Assembly: GCA_903871545.1 (NCBI GenBank)
Contig: CAIQHG010000050.1
Coordinates: 1 to 61,246, forward strand
DNA: 61,246 bases
Origin: an uncultured Burkholderiales bacterium
GTDB lineage: Bacteria; Pseudomonadota; Gammaproteobacteria; Burkholderiales; Burkholderiaceae_C
Direction of reading: 5' to 3'
The translations under genes and the position numbers were made by a program. Below are positions 60,770-61,246 of this stretch, piece after piece. The notes beneath the pieces are model-generated. The model saw only the letters and a list, made by a program, of their open reading frames with translations. It searched no databases and was not told the origin of the DNA. Numbering within the stretch: position 1 is the first letter of the stretch; each line of letters begins with the position of its first letter.

Positions 60770-60829
60770 CAAGTAACTTGATTTTTGGTCTAGTTACTAG
60801 AACCGCACGTTACTCAATCCTAAGTAACG
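60770..60829. promoter_or_regulatory. Cluster of AGTWACT dyads before the histone-like gene
   Basis: CAAGTAACTTG (60770-60780) and CTAGTTACTAG (60790-60800) are perfect 11-base palindromes with centres 20 bp apart, and CGTTACT (60808-60814) and AGTAACG (60823-60829) are inverted to each other. All four contain the core GTTAC/GTAAC. It is placed 45-105 bases before the ATG at 60874 and looks like an array of operator sites. Confidence 0.45.
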
Positions 60830-60873
60830 AGCGTTTGAGCCAGCGATCTGTTAACTTGATCTAGGAGTAAGTT

Positions 60874-61246
60874 ATGGCAACTGCAAAAAAAACGGCCGCA
60901 AAGAAGGCCGCAGTAAAAAAAACAGCGGCTAAGAAAAAGCCAGCGGTGAAGAAGACGGTAGCAAAGAAAGTGATTGCAAAGAAGGTTGTTGCTAAGAAAA
61001 AGCCAGTGGCCAAAAAGCCAGTCGCTAAAAAAGCAGCACCCAAGAAAGCAGCACCTAAGAAAGTCGTAGCAAAGAAACCTGGTGCCAAAAAGGCAGTAGC
61101 TAAGAAGGCAGTAGCTAAGAAGGCAGTAGCTAAGAAGGCAGTGGTTAAAAAAGCGGTTACTAAAAAGGCGTTTGCTAAAAAAGCTCCGGCCAAAAAAGTT
61201 GCTGCTAAAAAGCCCTCCGTTAAAAAGACTTTAGCAAAGAAAGTAG
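60874..61246 (+). CDS. Histone H1-like Lys/Ala-rich DNA-binding protein (3' end outside window)
   Basis: From ATG 60874, after the ribosome site AGGAG, the frame is open to the window edge (124 codons visible). The product is composed almost wholly of Ala-Lys-Lys repeats ([20 protein letters not shown], then repeated VAKKA and APKKA units), the composition of bacterial histone H1-like proteins (HctB, AlgP/BphH1 type) that bind and compact DNA. Several exact nucleotide repeats (CTAAGAAGGCAGTAG, around 61096-61142) code the VAKKA units. Its place after nrdB is common in Burkholderiales. The end and total length are unknown. Confidence 0.88.
   Translation, partial: MATAKKTAAKKAAVKKTAAKKKPAVKKTVAKKVIAKKVVAKKKPVAKKPVAKKAAPKKAAPKKVVAKKPGAKKAVAKKAVAKKAVAKKAVVKKAVTKKAFAKKAPAKKVAAKKPSVKKTLAKKV

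Noticed and set aside
60861..61193. Phe/Ala-rich open frame of 110 codons on the minus strand at the window end
   Set aside because: It is the complement of the Lys/Ala-rich histone-like gene, which has a ribosome site and a known composition.

Overview
The window looks like a chromosomal segment of a motile betaproteobacterium, most likely Burkholderiales. The right-hand block ffh - serC - ccsA-like - PP0621-type - ampD - nrdA - nrdB - lysine/alanine-rich histone H1-like gene is a neighbourhood I associate with that order, and by eye the base composition is below 50% GC, which would fit one of its lower-GC (often freshwater) lineages. The genus is not established by what I can see.

Region 1 (about 1-22.1 kb) is a large flagellar locus in several divergent units: a LysM/transglycosylase protein cut by the window edge; flgA, flgM, flgN; an FhlB/FliK-like pair; a LysM protein with FlgT and FlgP homologues; a sigma-54 activator of FlrC/FleQ type without a receiver domain; motA/motB; fliS; a run flhA-flhF-flhG-fliA plus an unknown membrane protein coupled to fliA; and fliK-fliL-fliM-fliN. 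I found good sigma-54 sites (GG-N10-GC with flanking matches) before flgA and flhA, and sigma-28 sites with exact 11-base spacers before flgM and fliS. This suggests an RpoN -> FliA cascade of the polar-flagellum (Vibrio/Pseudomonas) type rather than the FlhDC scheme usual in Burkholderiales.

Region 2 (22.2-26 kb) holds single metabolic genes: a membrane-anchored methyltransferase, a membrane-anchored alpha-carbonic anhydrase with a coiled-coil stalk, an SMP-30 lactonase and a cupin.

Region 3 (26.3-49.3 kb) is a surface/secretion region. Two large exported proteins (924 and 785 aa) share the same two-part module (SGWNLxGN ... WKW ... INPGDGFWVN), and between them lie a beta-barrel-like protein and a striking 12-bp CTAG-rich repeat. 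Next comes a pilus-type / type II-like secretion machine: a GspG-like pseudopilin, GspF, three more pseudopilins (the last lacking Glu+5), PilM-, PilN-, PilO- and PilP-like proteins and a TPR-containing lipoprotein secretin. The GspE ATPase is on the other strand, at the end of an operon with GtrA, a large GT-C-like membrane protein and an exported protein. A Thr/Ala-rich lipoprotein with a hexanucleotide repeat closes the region.

Region 4 (49.9-61.2 kb) is housekeeping: miaB, ffh, serC, ccsA-like, PP0621-type, ampD, then nrdA/nrdB behind two NrdR boxes 32 bp apart, with a terminator-like hairpin between nrdA and nrdB, and finally a histone H1-like gene preceded by a cluster of AGTWACT dyads and running off the window. 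I saw no tRNA, rRNA, CRISPR array, insertion sequence or prophage.
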